Shown here: piece by piece, positions 35,472 through 44,306 of the stretch
How the letters are laid out: each line of letters starts with the position of its first letter
How positions within the stretch are numbered: the first letter of the stretch is position 1
Position numbers and translations under genes: made by a program
The notes under the pieces: model-generated
What the model saw: only the letters and a program-made list of their open reading frames with translations
Told to the model about the DNA's origin: nothing
Databases searched by the model: none
Assembly (NCBI RefSeq): GCF_007197735.1
Contig: NZ_CP041637.1
Span: 2,141,001-2,205,000, forward strand
Reading direction: 5' to 3'
Length of the DNA stretch: 64,000 nucleotides
Origin: Formosa sediminum
GTDB taxonomy: Bacteria; Bacteroidota; Bacteroidia; Flavobacteriales; Flavobacteriaceae

Positions 35472-36650
35472 TTAAAGTCGTTCTAAAATCATTGCCGAAG
35501 CACCACCACCGCCATTACAAATTGCAGCAGCACCAATTTTAGCTTGATTTTGTTCTAGAATATTTAAGAGTGAGATTACAATACGGACACCAGAACACCC
35601 TAGTGGATGCCCTAGTGATATGGCACCTCCGTTTACATTTATATTAGTAGCCGTTAAACCTAAGAGTTTCATGTTGGCTAAAGCCACGACAGCAAAAGCT
35701 TCATTCAATTCAAAATAATCTATATCTTCAAGTTTTAAGTCTGCTTTATTCAACGTTTTCTGTAAAGCCTTAGCAGGAGAGGTGGTAAACCATTCAGGGG
35801 CTTGTGATGCATCTGCATAACTTCTAATTCTCGCTAAGGGATGTAATCCTAAGGTGTCGGCTTTGTCTTTACTCATCATAATAACTGCGCCTGCACCATC
35901 GTTTATAGTGGATGCATTTGCAGCAGTTACAGTGCCATCTTTAGAAAATACAGGACGTAAAGTTGGAATTTTATCAATTTTTACATTTGTAAATTCTTCG
36001 TCCTTATCAATAATGAGAGGTGTACCATGACGTTGCGGTATCTCTACAGGAACAACCTCGTTATTAAATTTTCCGGCAGCCCATGCTGCTGCAGATCGGG
36101 TATAGGATTGTATGGCATACGCATCTTGATCTTCACGAGAAAGGTTGTATTTAGCAGCACAAACATCTGCACAAGCCCCCATCGTATTCGCATTATATGC
36201 ATCTATTAAACCGTCTTTTTGTAGACCGTCTAAAACAGTTAGAGGACCAAATTTTGTGCCTGTTCTTGAATATACATAATGAGGAATAAGACTCATATTT
36301 TCCATACCTCCAGCAACAACCACATCAGCATCACCTAAGGCAATAGATTGAGCAGCAAGTGTCAAGGCTTTCATGCCTGAAGCACACACTTTATTTACAG
36401 TGGTGCAAGGCACAGTATTAGGAATTCCTGCATAAATCGCAGCTTGCTTAGCAGGTGCTTGACCGGTTCCAGCTTGTACCACTTGCCCCATAAAAACTTC
36501 ATCAACAAGATTATGAGCTAAATTAATTTTTTGTAGGGCGCCTTTTATAGCTACAGCCCCTAATTCTGGAGCAGGAATTGTAGAAAGTGTACCTAAAAAA
36601 CGTCCTATAGGAGTTCTAGCAGCGGAAACGATGACAACTTCTTTACTCAT
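35472..36650 (-). CDS. Acetyl-CoA C-acyltransferase (thiolase)
   Basis: A 392-residue thiolase from ATG 36650; the frame can be read from a TTG at 36656, but ATG giving MSKEVVIVSAARTPIGRFLG is the standard beginning. The acyl-accepting cysteine is in VNKVCASGMKALTLAAQSIA (about 88). The second signature is NVNGGAISLGHPLGCSGVRI with the catalytic His. The third is AAICNGGGGASAMILERL at the C-terminus with the second catalytic Cys. It makes or cleaves acetoacetyl-CoA or 3-ketoacyl-CoA; biosynthetic and degradative forms cannot be told apart here. Confidence 0.95.
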   Translation of the reverse strand: MSKEVVIVSAARTPIGRFLGTLSTIPAPELGAVAIKGALQKINLAHNLVDEVFMGQVVQAGTGQAPAKQAAIYAGIPNTVPCTTVNKVCASGMKALTLAAQSIALGDADVVVAGGMENMSLIPHYVYSRTGTKFGPLTVLDGLQKDGLIDAYNANTMGACADVCAAKYNLSREDQDAYAIQSYTRSAAAWAAGKFNNEVVPVEIPQRHGTPLIIDKDEEFTNVKIDKIPTLRPVFSKDGTVTAANASTINDGAGAVIMMSKDKADTLGLHPLARIRSYADASQAPEWFTTSPAKALQKTLNKADLKLEDIDYFELNEAFAVVALANMKLLGLTATNINVNGGAISLGHPLGCSGVRIVISLLNILEQNQAKIGAAAICNGGGGASAMILERL

Positions 36651-36749
36651 AAACAATGTTTTTAGGTTTAATTGTTGCGAAATTAATGAAATTAATAGGA
36701 AATAGGAAGGATTCCTGCTTTAGAAACCTGTTAAAACGCTTTAATTTAT

Positions 36750-36757
36750 TACATTTG
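36750..36757 (+). promoter_or_regulatory. Promoter -7 element TACATTTG upstream of the HD hydrolase gene
   Basis: TACATTTG is an exact TAnnTTTG match. A CTG at 36728-36730 stands 19 bases upstream in place of the -33 TTG. The predicted start of transcription is only a few bases before ATG 36768, favouring the second in-frame ATG at 36777. Confidence 0.55.
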
Positions 36758-36767
36758 ATATACCTTA

Positions 36768-38828
36768 ATGACTTACATGAAAGACTTTGTAAATACCTTA
36801 TACAGGAATCATACCTTGTTATATAAAGTATTGCTTTTTATATGCACGACTTTTTTAATCGTGTATTTATTTCCAAAAAGCGGACGGTTTAAATACGACT
36901 TTGAGAAAGGTAAACCATGGCAATCGGAAAATTTATATGCCCCTTTTAATTTTGCAATAAAAAAGAGTCCTGAAGAAATATCTGAAGAAAAGCGAATCAT
37001 TACCACAAATGCGATTCGCTATTTTGATATTGATAGTGGTATTAAAGAACAAGTCTTTAAAGATTATAAAAACACGTTTAATTTAACCATACCCGATACC
37101 ATACCTGCTCGAGATGCAAAAGCCTTATATCGAGAAGGGACTAAAATTTTAAATCAGTTCTATAATTTTGGTGTATTACACGAAGATTATAGTTTTAATG
37201 GCAATACCACTGTAATCCTTTTAGATAATCGAGTTGAAAAAGTTAATGCTGAATACTCAAATCTCGTAAAGCAAGAGAATATAAAACCCTTGCTTATAAA
37301 AACAGTTACAGATCATGATTTGAAACGTTATGAGCGACTGTTTTTAGCTCTCTTTTATGATGTAATACAGCCAAATTTAACCTATAATAAAGAGTTTACA
37401 GAACGAGCTCTAGAAGAGGCTTTAAGTAAAATTTCGTATACTCGAGGGAGTGTAGAAAAAGAAACCCTTTTAATTTCTAAGGGAGAAGTTGTAGAGGGAG
37501 ATAAATTTCAGATTTTAAAATCTTTAGAATCGGAATACGAATCTCAGGTGTGGAGCGCCTCTAATTACAATTGGATAGTGTTTGCCTATACGCTTTTAGT
37601 ATCGCTTGCTCTGTTAATGCTATTGCTGTTTTTAAGAAAATACAGACGCGATGTTTTTGCTAATAATAATAAAGTAACCTTTATATTTTTTAATGTGTTA
37701 TTTATGGTGTTTATAACGTCTATGGTTGTAAACTATAATGCCCATTACATTTATGTGGTACCGATTTGTATGCTGCCATTGGTGTTAAAAGCTTTTTTTG
37801 ATTCGAGACTAGGATTGTTTACTCATGTGGTTACAATGTTGCTTTTAGGATCTATAGTGCCGAATAGTTACGAGTATATGTTTTTGCAAATTATTGCGGG
37901 TATTGTAACCATATTAACGGTTTCCGAGCTCTATAAACGAGCCAATTTATTTATATCTATTGGCCAAATTACTCTAATTTATATTGTAGCCTATTTTGCG
38001 TTTTTCGTCATTCATGAAGGTAGCGTAGACAACCTAAAGTGGGAAACGTTTTTAATGTTTATTTTATGTGGATTGGCAACACTGTTTGTACAGCCATTAA
38101 TTTACGTTTACGAAAAAATGTTTGGATTAGTATCTGATGTATCTCTATTAGAACTTACTGATACAAATAGTAAATTATTAAAAGAGTTAGCAGAAAAAGC
38201 ACCAGGAACTTTTCACCATTCTTTAAATGTAGCCAATTTAGCCGAAGCTTGTGCAAATGAAATTGGTGCCAATAGTATGCTCATGCGTGTTGGTGCACTA
38301 TATCATGATATTGGTAAAATGAAAAATCCAACCTACTTTACAGAAAACCAATCTACAGGAATTAACCCTCATGATGAATTGGCGCCAAAAGAAAGTGCTA
38401 AAATTATTGTAGACCACGTGTTAAACGGTATTGAAATTGGAAAGAAAAATAATTTACCCGATCGGGTTATTGATTTTATACGTACACATCACGGTACAAG
38501 TGTGGTTTATTATTTTTATATGATGGAAAAAAAATCGCAACCCGATGATGTTGAGATAGATGATTTTAGATATTTAGGACCGAAACCATTTAGTAAAGAA
38601 ACAGCAATTTTAATGATGTGTGATAGCGTTGAAGCGGCTTCTAAAAGTTTAAAAGAACCTACATCTACAAAAATTGATGCTTTTGTAGAATCTATTATAA
38701 ATAAGCAGATGGAAGAGGGACAATTTTTAAATTCTAATATTACCTTTAAAGATATTCAATCTATAAAAAAAGTGCTAAAGCTCAAGTTAGCAAACATTTA
38801 CCATTTAAGAATTGAGTATCCAGAATAA
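36768..38828 (+). CDS. 7TM-HD family phosphohydrolase (PgpH-like)
   Basis: A 686-residue membrane enzyme. The first helix (about 17-35) is followed by an extracellular 7TMR-HDED domain (about 40-260). Seven hydrophobic segments span roughly 270-460. A cytoplasmic HD domain (about 480-680) carries GTFHHSLNVANLAEACANEI, GALYHDIGKMKNPTYFTENQ, DFIRTHHGTSVVYYFY and AILMMCDSVEAASKSL. Proteins of this plan hydrolyse cyclic di-AMP to pApA. ATG 36768 or 36777 may be used. The downstream intergenic region carries the tRNA promoter. Substrate assignment rests on the family, not on this sequence. Confidence 0.92.
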   Translation: MTYMKDFVNTLYRNHTLLYKVLLFICTTFLIVYLFPKSGRFKYDFEKGKPWQSENLYAPFNFAIKKSPEEISEEKRIITTNAIRYFDIDSGIKEQVFKDYKNTFNLTIPDTIPARDAKALYREGTKILNQFYNFGVLHEDYSFNGNTTVILLDNRVEKVNAEYSNLVKQENIKPLLIKTVTDHDLKRYERLFLALFYDVIQPNLTYNKEFTERALEEALSKISYTRGSVEKETLLISKGEVVEGDKFQILKSLESEYESQVWSASNYNWIVFAYTLLVSLALLMLLLFLRKYRRDVFANNNKVTFIFFNVLFMVFITSMVVNYNAHYIYVVPICMLPLVLKAFFDSRLGLFTHVVTMLLLGSIVPNSYEYMFLQIIAGIVTILTVSELYKRANLFISIGQITLIYIVAYFAFFVIHEGSVDNLKWETFLMFILCGLATLFVQPLIYVYEKMFGLVSDVSLLELTDTNSKLLKELAEKAPGTFHHSLNVANLAEACANEIGANSMLMRVGALYHDIGKMKNPTYFTENQSTGINPHDELAPKESAKIIVDHVLNGIEIGKKNNLPDRVIDFIRTHHGTSVVYYFYMMEKKSQPDDVEIDDFRYLGPKPFSKETAILMMCDSVEAASKSLKEPTSTKIDAFVESIINKQMEEGQFLNSNITFKDIQSIKKVLKLKLANIYHLRIEYPE

Positions 38829-38854
38829 TTTTTAAAAAAAAGACAAAAAAAAGG

Positions 38855-38884
38855 TTGGATATTTAATAACAAAGCTTAAATTTG
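38855..38884 (+). promoter_or_regulatory. tRNA promoter (TTG-N19-TAAATTTG)
   Basis: TTG at 38855-38857, a 19-base spacer and TAAATTTG at 38877-38884 match the Bacteroidota housekeeping promoter exactly. The tRNA-Ser gene starts 34 bases after the -7 element. Confidence 0.85.
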
Positions 38885-38918
38885 CAACCGCAAAAATAAT
38901 GAAAGTTCATTGTTTTTA

Positions 38919-39002
38919 GGAGAGGTGCCAGAGTGGTAATGGAGCAGATTGCTAATCTGTCGACGGGTAACTGTCGCCAGGGTTCGAGTCCCTGTCTCTC
39001 CG
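38919..39002 (+). tRNA. tRNA-Ser (anticodon GCT)
   Basis: 84 bases with a paired acceptor stem (ggagagg with tctctcc, one G-T pair) and discriminator G. The D region is followed by an anticodon loop ttgctaa reading AGC/AGT. A long class II variable arm (gacgg/ctgtc) and a T-loop ggttcgagtcc are present. CCA is not encoded. Confidence 0.96.
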
Positions 39003-39052
39003 CAGAAGTCTTTAAATGTAAATATCGGGAATTTAAAGATAAACATACACTT

Positions 39053-39127
39053 CGGGGTGTAGCGTAGCCCGGTTATCGCGCCGCGTTTGGGACGCGGAGG
39101 TCGCAGGTTCGAATCCTGCCACCCCGA
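39053..39127 (+). tRNA. tRNA-Pro (anticodon TGG)
   Basis: 75 bases with a perfect 7-bp acceptor stem (cggggtg/caccccg), an anticodon stem of CG pairs around loop tttggga, and T-arm caggttcgaatcctg. CCA is not encoded. It probably shares the promoter at 38855 with tRNA-Ser. The DNA directly downstream contains integrase material, so its 3' end is a likely attachment site. Confidence 0.96.
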
Positions 39128-39148
39128 CTATTTTAAAGTACAATTAGT

Positions 39149-39188
39149 GTCAAAACCTTGGTAATCTTCAGATTACCAAGGTTTTGAC
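39149..39188 (+). terminator. Perfect 18-bp palindrome after tRNA-Pro
   Basis: gtcaaaaccttggtaatc (39149-39166) is followed by a ttca loop and its exact reverse complement (39171-39188). It lies 21 bases after tRNA-Pro and most simply ends the tRNA transcript, although the T run downstream is poor. Confidence 0.65.
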
Positions 39189-39240
39189 GTTTATGTCCAT
39201 TCATATTAATTGAATTGATTTAATTAAAAATGTGACTTAT

Positions 39241-39279
39241 TCGGTTACCAATATAAAAAACGTCAAAAAAGGTAACCGA
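39241..39279. repeat. Second inverted repeat, tcggttacc/ggtaaccga
   Basis: A 9-bp stem with a 21-base A-rich loop. It shares the gttaccaa and acgtcaaaa words with the 18-bp palindrome just upstream, so the two look related, perhaps as marks of an element end. Confidence 0.55.
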
Positions 39280-39331
39280 GATTTTTGATTTGACTTTTGT
39301 TTTTAATGTTCAATTTTTAAAACAAAAGTGT

Positions 39332-39590
39332 ATGAAAACCACACAAACTTTCAGTATTCTGCTTTAGTTAAAGCAATCTATGACCAAAAACGGAAAAGCG
39401 TCTCTTTACGCTCATATTACAGGTAATGGTAAATGCGCAGAACTTTCCTTAAAACGAAAAGTAAATATCTCGTTATTGGGATTCGAACAAAAGCCGTATA
39501 AAAGGCTTGAATGAGGAATCTAGATTACTCAATGATTATTTAAAGCAAGTTAGTGCAGAACTTTTTAAGATATTTCACATGACCTTACTA
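39332..39590 (+). pseudogene. N-terminal remnant of a Bacteroidota tyrosine integrase
   Basis: From ATG 39332 the frame reads MKTTQTFSILL, then a TAG (39365-39367) where relatives have the Trp of the F-W-L-K motif. It continues LKQSMTKNGKASLYAHITGN and AELSLKRKVNIS. A frameshift near 39478 then leads to WDSNKSRIKGLNEESRLLND and YLKQVSAELFK. This is the arm-type DNA-binding domain of IntDOT-like integrases, with no catalytic domain following. It is a dead fragment, different in sequence from the integrase at 41299. Confidence 0.8.
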
Positions 39591-39615
39591 TATAATATTT
39601 TTTAATCTTTTAAAA

Positions 39616-40752
39616 ATGAAATCAATTTATTTCATAATCCTATTTTTTTCTATTCATCCAATATTATATGCTCAATTTGAAATTACTGGCACAATATCAT
39701 CTGACAGTATTAAACTAGAGAGTGTTAATATAGCTGTTTTAAACTCAAATAGAGGAACAATAACTAATTCCAAAGGACAATTTAAGCTTAATAATGTAAG
39801 CACTACAGACACAATTCGTTTTTCAATGATGGGTTACCAAACTCTAGATACTCTATTTTATAAAGGTGTGGGAGATGCTAAAATCAAATTAAAGCAATCA
39901 ATTATTGAGATTTCAGAAATTGAAATAACTACACCCAATTATGTATCAGACATATTAAAAAATGTACTTGTAAATTTGGAAAATAATTACCCTGTAAATT
40001 CAAGTATTATTAATGCCATTTTTCGCAAGCAAATTGTTCAAAATGGAGATTACTTATTTTTAGGAAATTCTCAAATTTCAATATTCTGTCCTTCTTATCT
40101 CTCAAACGAAAAGAAGAACGTTTATTTAAACACTATTAAACTGACAAAAAACGAATTAGTCAATATAAATATGGATATACCTCCATCCTCGCTTCTTGAT
40201 TTTTCGCCAAAATTTGGATTTATTACATCTCCAGAATATTTTGATTTCACTTTTCTAAAATCAATCAAATGGAATAATGCAGTATTTTTAAAAATAGCAT
40301 TTAAAACAAAACAAAAGTACTGGGATGACTCTCCTTTTGAAGGTGTCCTGACAATTGAAAAATCATCATATGCTATCTCTGAAATTGAATGGACCACCCA
40401 TAAAAAAGATGAAACAAAAAAAGGATATAATAGAGAAATGGGTATATATAAAGGAACTTTCGTAACCAATCAATTAAAGAATCACATTAGTTATACCAAA
40501 AAAAATGATAATAAATGGCATTTTAGCTACAATCGCATTATTTGGGATGTTACTATTAAGTATAAAAAATATCCTGATGAAAATCAAAATCTTATACTAA
40601 AATCCGATTTATATGTACAAGAAAATGATCTACTTTCAAGCATAAAAAATCTCGAATCAATTAATATAAATGTTGATTTATTTAATAAGCAAAAGTCTTT
40701 AAATTATTCAGAATGGGATGATTTGAATCCTATTTTACCTGATTTTAAGTAA
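39616..40752 (+). CDS. Carboxypeptidase-like regulatory domain protein, secreted
   Basis: A 378-residue protein with a signal peptide (MKSIYFIILFFSIHPILYAQ). A CarboxypepD_reg-like beta-sandwich follows (about 22-95: FEITGTISSDSIKLESVNIA, GTITNSKGQFKLNNVS, IRFSMMGYQTLDT). The remainder is an uncharacterised domain seen with this module in Bacteroidota outer-membrane-associated proteins. It lies between the integrase remnant and the second integrase, so it is probably cargo of an integrated element. It has no TonB-receptor barrel. The cellular role is unknown. Confidence 0.72.
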   Translation: MKSIYFIILFFSIHPILYAQFEITGTISSDSIKLESVNIAVLNSNRGTITNSKGQFKLNNVSTTDTIRFSMMGYQTLDTLFYKGVGDAKIKLKQSIIEISEIEITTPNYVSDILKNVLVNLENNYPVNSSIINAIFRKQIVQNGDYLFLGNSQISIFCPSYLSNEKKNVYLNTIKLTKNELVNINMDIPPSSLLDFSPKFGFITSPEYFDFTFLKSIKWNNAVFLKIAFKTKQKYWDDSPFEGVLTIEKSSYAISEIEWTTHKKDETKKGYNREMGIYKGTFVTNQLKNHISYTKKNDNKWHFSYNRIIWDVTIKYKKYPDENQNLILKSDLYVQENDLLSSIKNLESININVDLFNKQKSLNYSEWDDLNPILPDFK

Positions 40753-40758
40753 ATTAGT

Positions 40759-41108
40759 TATGAGAGAAATAATTTTTGTTGAAAGCAGAGAAAGATTAAA
40801 AAATATTGCGAAAAAATTCCTTTTGGAGAAGAAATTACATCTATAGATTTCATCAATAAAAACCCTAGGTTTTACCTATATTATTCATATCTTTTTTCAG
40901 ATGTCTTTAAATATTACGATTTAACGACTTTAAATAAGTTATCCTTTCAAGCTGAAGCAATGGAGATTTTAACAAGTATCTTTAATTCAAAATCAAATTT
41001 TGGAAATATTTTAAAAAGCGAAAGTTAGAATTACTAGAGGAGCAAAATATTGAAGACGAATTAAATAATAATTTCACTTTTAAGAAATATAAAAAACTTT
41101 CGGATTGA
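40759..41108 (+). pseudogene. Small gene broken by two frameshifts, function unknown
   Basis: Joining three frames gives a continuous protein of about 116 residues: MREIIFVESRERLKNIAKK, then IPFGEEITSIDFINKNPRFY with YDLTTLNKLSFQAEAMEIL, then KKRKLELLEEQNIEDELNNN and YKKLSD with a stop at 41106-41108. The shifts fall in the A-rich runs near 40815 and 41015. I do not recognise the family. The A-run positions mean sequencing error should be excluded. Confidence 0.55.
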
Positions 41109-41298
41109 CTTCTGGCTGAAAAAAAGATCCATTAAAAGTAATGGTCAAATTCCTATTTATGCCCGTATTTTAGTAAATGGTGTTGGAGCTGATATTAGTA
41201 TCCAGCGTTCTACCTTAGCCTCTAATTGGTATAATAAATCTTTTAGGGTAAAATCTAGGTTAAAAGAATCTAAGAATATTAATTTTTACCTCGATGAA

Positions 41299-42363
41299 GT
41301 GTATTCAGATTTATTAGAATGTCACAGACAACTTTCTTCTGAAGGCATACCTGTAACGGCAAAAAAGATAAAATTACGTTATTTAGGCAAAGACAAAACA
41401 TTAGAAACACTTGAAGATGTTTTAAATTATCATAAAACTGTAGAATCTAAAAAACTGCAACAAGGCACTTTAAAAAACTATGTGGCTACGGAAAAGTATT
41501 TGAAGCGTTTTTTACAACAAAAGCATAGTGTTTCAGATATTCATTTACATTGCATTGATTACTCTTTTATCATCGAGTTTGAGGATTTTCTTCGGACTTG
41601 CAAACCTCTTCGTGCATCTCAATCCTTGAGTAATAATGGGATTATGAAGCATATGGAACGTTTCCAGAAACTCATCAATATTGCGATGAAGTTTGGATGT
41701 TATAGAAACAATCCATTTAATTTATATGGTCTGAAATATGAAGATTATGACAGTGAATTTCTTGAAGTCAAAGAAATAATAAAATTAAAAAGCGTTGTTT
41801 TGTCTTCTCCAAGTTTGAAACAGACAAGAGATTTTTTTGTGTTCGCTTGTTACACAGGTTTGTCTTATATAGAAGTTCAAAAGCTAAATCGTAGTGATAT
41901 TGTAGAGGGGATTGATGGAGTATTATGGATAAATGTTAAACGTCAAAAAACAAAAACACCTGTTAGAGTGCCATTGTTATCTCAAGCATTGGAAATATTA
42001 GAATGCTATAAATCCTATCCCTGTGAGAGTAATAATTATTGTTTACTTCCTATTTTATCCAACCAAAAAGTTAATGCACATCTTAAGGATATTGCAAAAT
42101 CGGCAGGAATATATAAATATTTAACCTTTCATGTAGCGAGGCATACATTTGCCACAACCATAACATTATTAAATGATGTGCCCTTGGAAACAGTTTCGAA
42201 ATTATTGGGACATACTAAATTGTCGACCACACAAAAATACGCTAGAGTTGTTGAAAAGAAAATAAGTAAGGATATTGGGCGCTTAAAGAATGTTTTGAAT
42301 CGGCAAGAAGAATGTATATTAAAACAGCCTATAGTTAAGTCTGTTCAACTACGGATTGTTTAA
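41299..42363 (+). CDS. Tyrosine-type site-specific integrase (IntDOT-like), N-terminus without a start codon
   Basis: Annotated from GTG 41299 (354 residues). The same frame is open back to 41065 and encodes the arm-type domain there (RIDFWLKKRSIKSNGQIPIY), but with no ATG, GTG or TTG before its beginning. The SAM-like core-binding domain is about residues 30-150. The catalytic domain has FACYTGLSYIEVQKLNRSD, where Ser stands at the usual first Arg, then HVARHTFATTI, LLGHTKLSTTQKYARVVEKK and the Tyr nucleophile at Y-A-R-V. Loss of Arg I is known for IntDOT. It would integrate or excise an element, probably at the nearby tRNA-Pro. It may be inactive. Confidence 0.85.
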   Translation: MYSDLLECHRQLSSEGIPVTAKKIKLRYLGKDKTLETLEDVLNYHKTVESKKLQQGTLKNYVATEKYLKRFLQQKHSVSDIHLHCIDYSFIIEFEDFLRTCKPLRASQSLSNNGIMKHMERFQKLINIAMKFGCYRNNPFNLYGLKYEDYDSEFLEVKEIIKLKSVVLSSPSLKQTRDFFVFACYTGLSYIEVQKLNRSDIVEGIDGVLWINVKRQKTKTPVRVPLLSQALEILECYKSYPCESNNYCLLPILSNQKVNAHLKDIAKSAGIYKYLTFHVARHTFATTITLLNDVPLETVSKLLGHTKLSTTQKYARVVEKKISKDIGRLKNVLNRQEECILKQPIVKSVQLRIV

Positions 42364-42431
42364 TTTTACATTAAACGACTCATTAACGTAAATATAAAAT
42401 ATTAATTTAGCGATATATATTAAACCTCAAA

Positions 42432-42611
42432 TTTAAGAAAGAACTATTAAAATAAATCAACGCTCAATATGAAGCGTTTCACAGTGATGCTGGTGCATTG
42501 TTAGAAAGTGGAAATAAGGCAGCAGGAACACGTGCTCGTAAAGCTACACTTGAAATGACCAAACTAATGAAAGATTTTAGAAAGATGTCTATAGAAGCTT
42601 CAAAAAAATAA
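42432..42611 (+). pseudogene. Decayed histone H1-like DNA-binding protein gene
   Basis: The frame reads FKKELLK, a TAA stop at 42453-42455, then INAQYEAFHSDAGALLESGN, KAAGTRARKATLEMTKLMKD and FRKMSIEASKK with a stop at 42609. This is the short histone H1-like (Hc1-type) protein common in Bacteroidota. Relatives have Glu where the TAA stands, and the start ATG is also missing. The terminator downstream is intact. Confidence 0.78.
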
Positions 42612-42636
42612 TTTTTTTATCTTTTTAAAGAAGAAC

Positions 42637-42665
42637 CCCTTCATATTTTGAAGGGATTTTTTTTT
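42637..42665 (+). terminator. Terminator of the decayed histone-like gene
   Basis: A 7-bp stem cccttca/tgaaggg with a short loop is followed by a run of nine or more T. It sits 25 bases after the pseudogene stop. Confidence 0.8.
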
Positions 42666-43331
42666 AAGTTAAGATTGTATAGTTTCGATATTAACTAGTT
42701 GACCATGCTTATTTCATGTCAATACAAAATATGTTGATGAAAATAATATTAATTATCAGGTTTTAAAGGCGCTATTGGAATTTTCTCATCAAAAGATTAT
42801 GGTATGAAAACAATTATATATTGCCTAATCAAATTTATTTTTCTCTACTTAAGAATATAGCTTTTACTTACATCTGAGGACTTATTAAATAATGTTAATT
42901 TAAACTTTAAAAGCTATGTAATAACAAGATTTACAGTAGGTCGATATCTTTTTTCGATCAAAAATGAAATCCTTAAAACAGTTAAGATTTTATATTGCAC
43001 AAGTCTGGTTTAAAAATTTATAACATACTAAGTAGAAATTTTCCTTGTATATTGGTTCTACAGGTGGGTATTTTAATAGTATGTGTTTTTAATTGTTTGA
43101 TATAAAAAGGTGCTTATAAAGTAAAAGGTTAATCCGTTTAACTAGGAATAAAAATCAAAATAAGGAATTCTTGTATTCCTTTCTAAATTATTTAGGTATT
43201 TATTCTACGCTAATATTCAATATGCTATCTCAATTAACAATTAGTTAAACTTTAGTTTGCAATCCCTTTATATTATTTGTTGGGGGTATTCTATAATTTT
43301 CGACTCCTATAAGTAAAAGGGTAAACTTTGT
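42666..43331. other. AT-rich intergenic region, no recognised gene
   Basis: No ORF of note on either strand and no recognisable remnant. A short stretch near 42758 (GFKGAIGIFSSKDYG in one frame) looks protein-like but cannot be assigned. The FecR promoter is expected near 43270-43325; only TAAACTTTG, one base off the -7 spacing, is seen at 43322-43330. Confidence 0.4.
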
Positions 43332-44306
43332 ATGAAAATTAATAGAAGGGAAAAGAAATGTATAAGGTATTTAACTAATGAAATGTCTCAGGCAGATCGA
43401 GCTGTTTTTGAAATAGAGCTTGCCTTAGATCATGATTTAAAAAACCTTTATGAAAATTATAGTCTAATTTGGAAACATTATCCAATACCTGAGCAAATTG
43501 ACGATCCTAATTATGAATCAAAACAAAGTTTGTCAAAGGATTCTAGTTTCATTAAAGATTCTAAACAAAGGTGGTCCAAAAAATATATCGCTATAAGTGC
43601 TTTTGCTTTAGTTATACTAACTGTATCCGTTTTTATATATCATTCGCAAGACATTAATTATACTAACCAAATTGTAACTGAAAAAGGAGAAAGGCGATCA
43701 CTTTATCTGCCAGATAGTACCTTGGTTGTTCTAAATTCTTTAAGTGAGATACATTTTCCTAACGCATTCAATAAAACAAGAGATGTTTTTGTGAGCGGAG
43801 AAGTGTTTTTTGATGTCACGCATAATGAAGAAAAACCTTTTACAGTGCATACAACCGATTTGGATGTACAAGTGTTAGGAACCGCTTTTAATGTGAATAC
43901 CTCTTCATCAAATAAAATCATATCCTTAGAACGTGGTAAAGTGAATGTGTTATTAAAAGAGTCGAATAATCAATTAACTCTTTCTCCTAACGAACAACTT
44001 ATTTATAATAATGCCACAAACAATATTACAAAGAAAAATTTTAATGCAATAGAGGTCTTAGGCTGGAAGGATGAAATGCTTATTTTAGATAACACACCAT
44101 TTAAAGAAGCCATAAAAAAACTTAATCAGTTTTACGGAGTAACCTTTAGACTAAAAGATAAAACTCTTGAAAGTAAAAAAATAACGGGCGCATTCAAAGG
44201 ATTAGACATAAAGGGGGTTATATCCTCATTAGAATTTATTGCAAATATTACTATAGTTCCAATTCATAAAAATGAATACTTAATAATCGGAAATGATGCA
44301 AATTAG
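43332..44306 (+). CDS. FecR-family anti-sigma factor
   Basis: A 324-residue protein. The N-terminal cytoplasmic part (KKCIRYLTNEMSQADRAVFE) would bind the sigma factor. One membrane helix lies at about 86-105 (YIAISAFALVILTVSVFIYH). The periplasmic FecR domain has TEKGERRSLYLPDSTLVVLN, VFVSGEVFFDVTHNEEKPF and VLGTAFNVN. The C-terminal DUF4974 domain is at about 245-320 (LILDNTPFKEAIKKLNQFYG). It would sense the state of the TonB-dependent receptor and hold or release the sigma factor. It precedes the sigma gene and overlaps it by 14 bases, the reverse of the usual sigma-FecR order. Confidence 0.9.
   Translation: MKINRREKKCIRYLTNEMSQADRAVFEIELALDHDLKNLYENYSLIWKHYPIPEQIDDPNYESKQSLSKDSSFIKDSKQRWSKKYIAISAFALVILTVSVFIYHSQDINYTNQIVTEKGERRSLYLPDSTLVVLNSLSEIHFPNAFNKTRDVFVSGEVFFDVTHNEEKPFTVHTTDLDVQVLGTAFNVNTSSSNKIISLERGKVNVLLKESNNQLTLSPNEQLIYNNATNNITKKNFNAIEVLGWKDEMLILDNTPFKEAIKKLNQFYGVTFRLKDKTLESKKITGAFKGLDIKGVISSLEFIANITIVPIHKNEYLIIGNDAN

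Noticed and set aside
38919-39127. Duplicate of the tRNA-Pro 3' end as a right attachment site
   Set aside because: I looked by eye for the T-arm/acceptor sequence downstream and found no copy in the window, so island limits are not claimed.
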